Positions 62,775 to 64,000 of a stretch of DNA of 64,000 bases are shown one piece after another. The DNA comes from PGYR01 sp034670025 (GTDB lineage Bacteria; Bacteroidota; Ignavibacteria; Kapaibacteriales; UBA2268): contig JAXMOE010000001.1 of assembly GCA_034670025.1 (NCBI GenBank), forward strand, positions 496,001 to 560,000, written 5' to 3'. The position numbers were made by a program, and so were the translations under genes. Positions within the stretch are counted from its first letter, which is position 1, and the number at the start of each line of letters is the position of its first letter. The notes under the pieces were generated by a model. It searched no databases, was not told where the DNA came from, and saw nothing but the letters and a program-made list of their open reading frames with translations.

Positions 62775-62807
62775 AATGCCTCTCCTGTTTTCAAGTGAGG
62801 CATTTTT
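62775..62807 (+). terminator. Intrinsic terminator after tonB
   Basis: Perfect eight-base arms AATGCCTC (62775-62782) and GAGGCATT (62797-62804) with a 14-base loop and a five-T tail. It separates the Ton operon from the small membrane protein and the pstS-like gene, which begins 14 bases after the T-tract. Partial read-through is possible. Confidence 0.82.
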
Positions 62808-62821
62808 AATTAGAAAAATAT

Positions 62822-63022
62822 ATGAAAATAAGTGATATAATTAATTATGGTGTCAGGATACTGATTATCCTTTTGGGTATAGTACTTCTTTCTGGGGTGT
62901 TTATGCCAGAAGGTTCGGATCCAACTATGATGATGATCTTCGGGATAGTATTTATACTTTTCGGATTTTATAGATTAGCACTATATAGGGCAAACAGAAA
63001 ACGATATAAAGGAAAAGAATGA
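62822..63022 (+). CDS. Small membrane protein of unknown function
   Basis: 66 residues with two predicted helices (about 11-28, ILIILLGIVLLSGVFM, and about 37-55, MMIFGIVFILFGFYRLALY) separated by MPEGSDPT, then a basic tail (RANRKRYKGKE). The tail ends in a four-base overlap (ATGA) with the pstS-like gene. It may be a small accessory of that operon. No family recognised. Confidence 0.6.
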   Translation: MKISDIINYGVRILIILLGIVLLSGVFMPEGSDPTMMMIFGIVFILFGFYRLALYRANRKRYKGKE

Positions 63023-63939
63023 GAATACTATATATGTTCGCTATGTTATCAATTGTTTTACTATCTTCATGTGATAACAAATATGAGCCCAAAAGTCCCG
63101 ATGATGCCGAAACTATCAATTCTGGCAAATTAACTATTTATGTTGATGAGTCTTTAGAAGGTGTAATTGATAGTACATTCAAAATGTATGAGAAAGATTA
63201 TCCAAATGTGGAATTAACAGTTAATTATGCTGATTCTCGTAATGTTATGGCACAACTTCTTGGAGCTAAAACAAGAGTTGCTGTTAATACGAGAGATTAT
63301 CTGGATGATGAGTTAAAACAAATGGAAAAGTTCGAGGTTAAGAATCATAAAAGATTTCCAATTGCTTATGATGCTTTAGTTTTTTTCGCAAATAAAGATT
63401 TTCCAATTGATACATTGAATGCAAATGATATTGAAAATGCTATTAGTGATGGCAGTTCGTTATCAGATAACACTGAAAATCTAAATTTTGAACCAACTTA
63501 TGCCACTTTAGACCAAAACTCATCAGTATTTTCTAACTTTAGTAAATATATGAAATATAAAGATACATTGAGAAAAAAGGTCGAGTTATTTGGTGATATT
63601 GAGCAATTGAAGAAACAAGTGGAGTCGAATAACAGTATTATAGGTGTGGCTTATTTATCACATTTGATAAATGACGATAGATTTAAGATGATTGAATTAG
63701 GGTTTACAGTAGATTCAACTAAAGAATATATAAGTCCCAAACCAGTACATCAGGGATATATTGTTCAGGATTTGTATCCATACAAAGTTACATATTGGGG
63801 ATACTTGTTAGAAGAGAGACAAGATTTACCGTTTTGGTTTGTTACTTATTTAGCAAAACAAACAATAGCACAGCAGCATTTTTTGAATGAGGGTATTGTC
63901 CCTGCATTCGCACAGATAAAATTAAAATATGAGGAATAA
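63019..63939 (+). CDS. PstS-like phosphate-type substrate-binding lipoprotein
   Basis: 306 residues. The lipobox ends LLSSC (C18), so it is lipid-anchored. The mature part has LTIYVDESLEGVIDSTFKMYEKDYPNVEL and IAYDALVFFANKDFP, as in PstS-like proteins of Bacteroidetes Ton operons, which may not transport phosphate. No pstC/A/B is adjacent. Its position after tonB, followed by a further exported protein, is the known FCB arrangement (exbB-exbD-exbD-tonB-pstS-like-TPR). Confidence 0.85.
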   Translation: MRILYMFAMLSIVLLSSCDNKYEPKSPDDAETINSGKLTIYVDESLEGVIDSTFKMYEKDYPNVELTVNYADSRNVMAQLLGAKTRVAVNTRDYLDDELKQMEKFEVKNHKRFPIAYDALVFFANKDFPIDTLNANDIENAISDGSSLSDNTENLNFEPTYATLDQNSSVFSNFSKYMKYKDTLRKKVELFGDIEQLKKQVESNNSIIGVAYLSHLINDDRFKMIELGFTVDSTKEYISPKPVHQGYIVQDLYPYKVTYWGYLLEERQDLPFWFVTYLAKQTIAQQHFLNEGIVPAFAQIKLKYEE

Positions 63940-63940
63940 A

Positions 63941-64000
63941 ATGAAATTTAATAAAATACTATTTTTAGTTTTTTTAACTATAAGCTATGTAAGTTTTTCG
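63941..64000 (+). CDS. Exported protein, 5' end only (cut by window edge)
   Basis: ATG at 63941, one base after the pstS-like stop. Only 20 codons are visible: MKFNKILFLVFLTISYVSFS, a signal peptide. By comparison with other FCB Ton operons the expected product is a TPR-repeat protein (inference only). Confidence 0.65.
   Translation, partial: MKFNKILFLVFLTISYVSFS

Noticed and set aside
62644..62835. 63-residue frame over the end of tonB and the terminator
   Set aside because: It reads through the terminator hairpin and has no plausible start signal; tonB is well supported in the other frame.
1..64000. CRISPR array, insertion sequence, prophage or rRNA/tRNA genes
   Set aside because: No regular repeat-spacer pattern, transposase motif, phage structural gene or RNA gene was recognised on either strand.

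Overview
The window is about two-thirds A+T and densely coded on both strands. Every protein I recognise belongs to a Gram-negative member of the Fibrobacterota-Chlorobiota-Bacteroidota (FCB) group. Type IX secretion (T9SS) traits point there: a gingipain-type C25 protease with a C-terminal sorting domain (CTD), a second small CTD protein, and GldL/GldM-like membrane proteins. So do an exbB-exbD-exbD-tonB-pstS-like operon, a short primary sigma factor without region 1.1, and stand-alone PASTA and NamZ (DUF1343) proteins. Several genes have clear Shine-Dalgarno sequences (HU, exbB, the RDD gene), which is unlike most Bacteroidia and Flavobacteriia. I therefore favour an Ignavibacteria/Kapabacteria/Chlorobi-side lineage over a classical Bacteroidetes; this is inference, and no rRNA or tRNA is present to confirm it.

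Layout. 1-6.5 kb: tightly packed mfd (5' end missing), tsaB, purB, lysC, lysA, then a small secreted protein of unknown function. 7.2-12.8 kb: pcrA/uvrD-like helicase, a PASTA protein, nrnA and a lysine 6-aminotransferase. 12.8-13.17 kb: the only long non-coding stretch. 13.2-22 kb: a single-gene GldL-like protein with a long N-terminal extension and its own terminator, a 1834-residue C25 protease with CTD, and a TonB-dependent-receptor-like barrel on the other strand. 22-30.4 kb: gyrA, an AI-2E family permease, a CxxCH/calcium-loop/CTD secreted protein, a GNAT enzyme, and a reverse-strand cluster of a HicB-like protein, a CPBP protease, a TPR protein and NamZ. 30.5-37 kb: heparinase II/III-type lyase, flippase, LptF/G permease, and a compact GldL-like/GldM-like pair. 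37-43.4 kb: TolC, RDD, MacA-type adaptor, ABC ATPase and two FtsX-type permeases. 43.4-47 kb (reverse): type-4 uracil-DNA glycosylase, histidine ammonia-lyase homologue, amidase. 47-57.7 kb: glycyl-tRNA synthetase, S41 protease, sigma factor, lipA, MBL hydrolase, OsmC, an unknown protein, a dicarboxylate symporter, lptC, tpiA, pgsA, HU. 57.8-64 kb: pyrB, prmC, a STAS protein, the exbB-exbD-exbD-tonB operon, a small membrane protein, a PstS-like lipoprotein, and the first 20 codons of another exported protein.

Functionally the window mixes housekeeping genes with envelope machinery. The most interesting point is a family of GldL-like proteins present twice. One copy is paired with a GldM-like partner beside an LptF/G gene. 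The other is fused to a novel N-terminal two-helix region, transcribed alone, and lies directly upstream of the T9SS-type protease. Both copies keep a glutamate inside the second helix of the GldL-like hairpin, the feature expected of the proton-driven GldL motor subunit.
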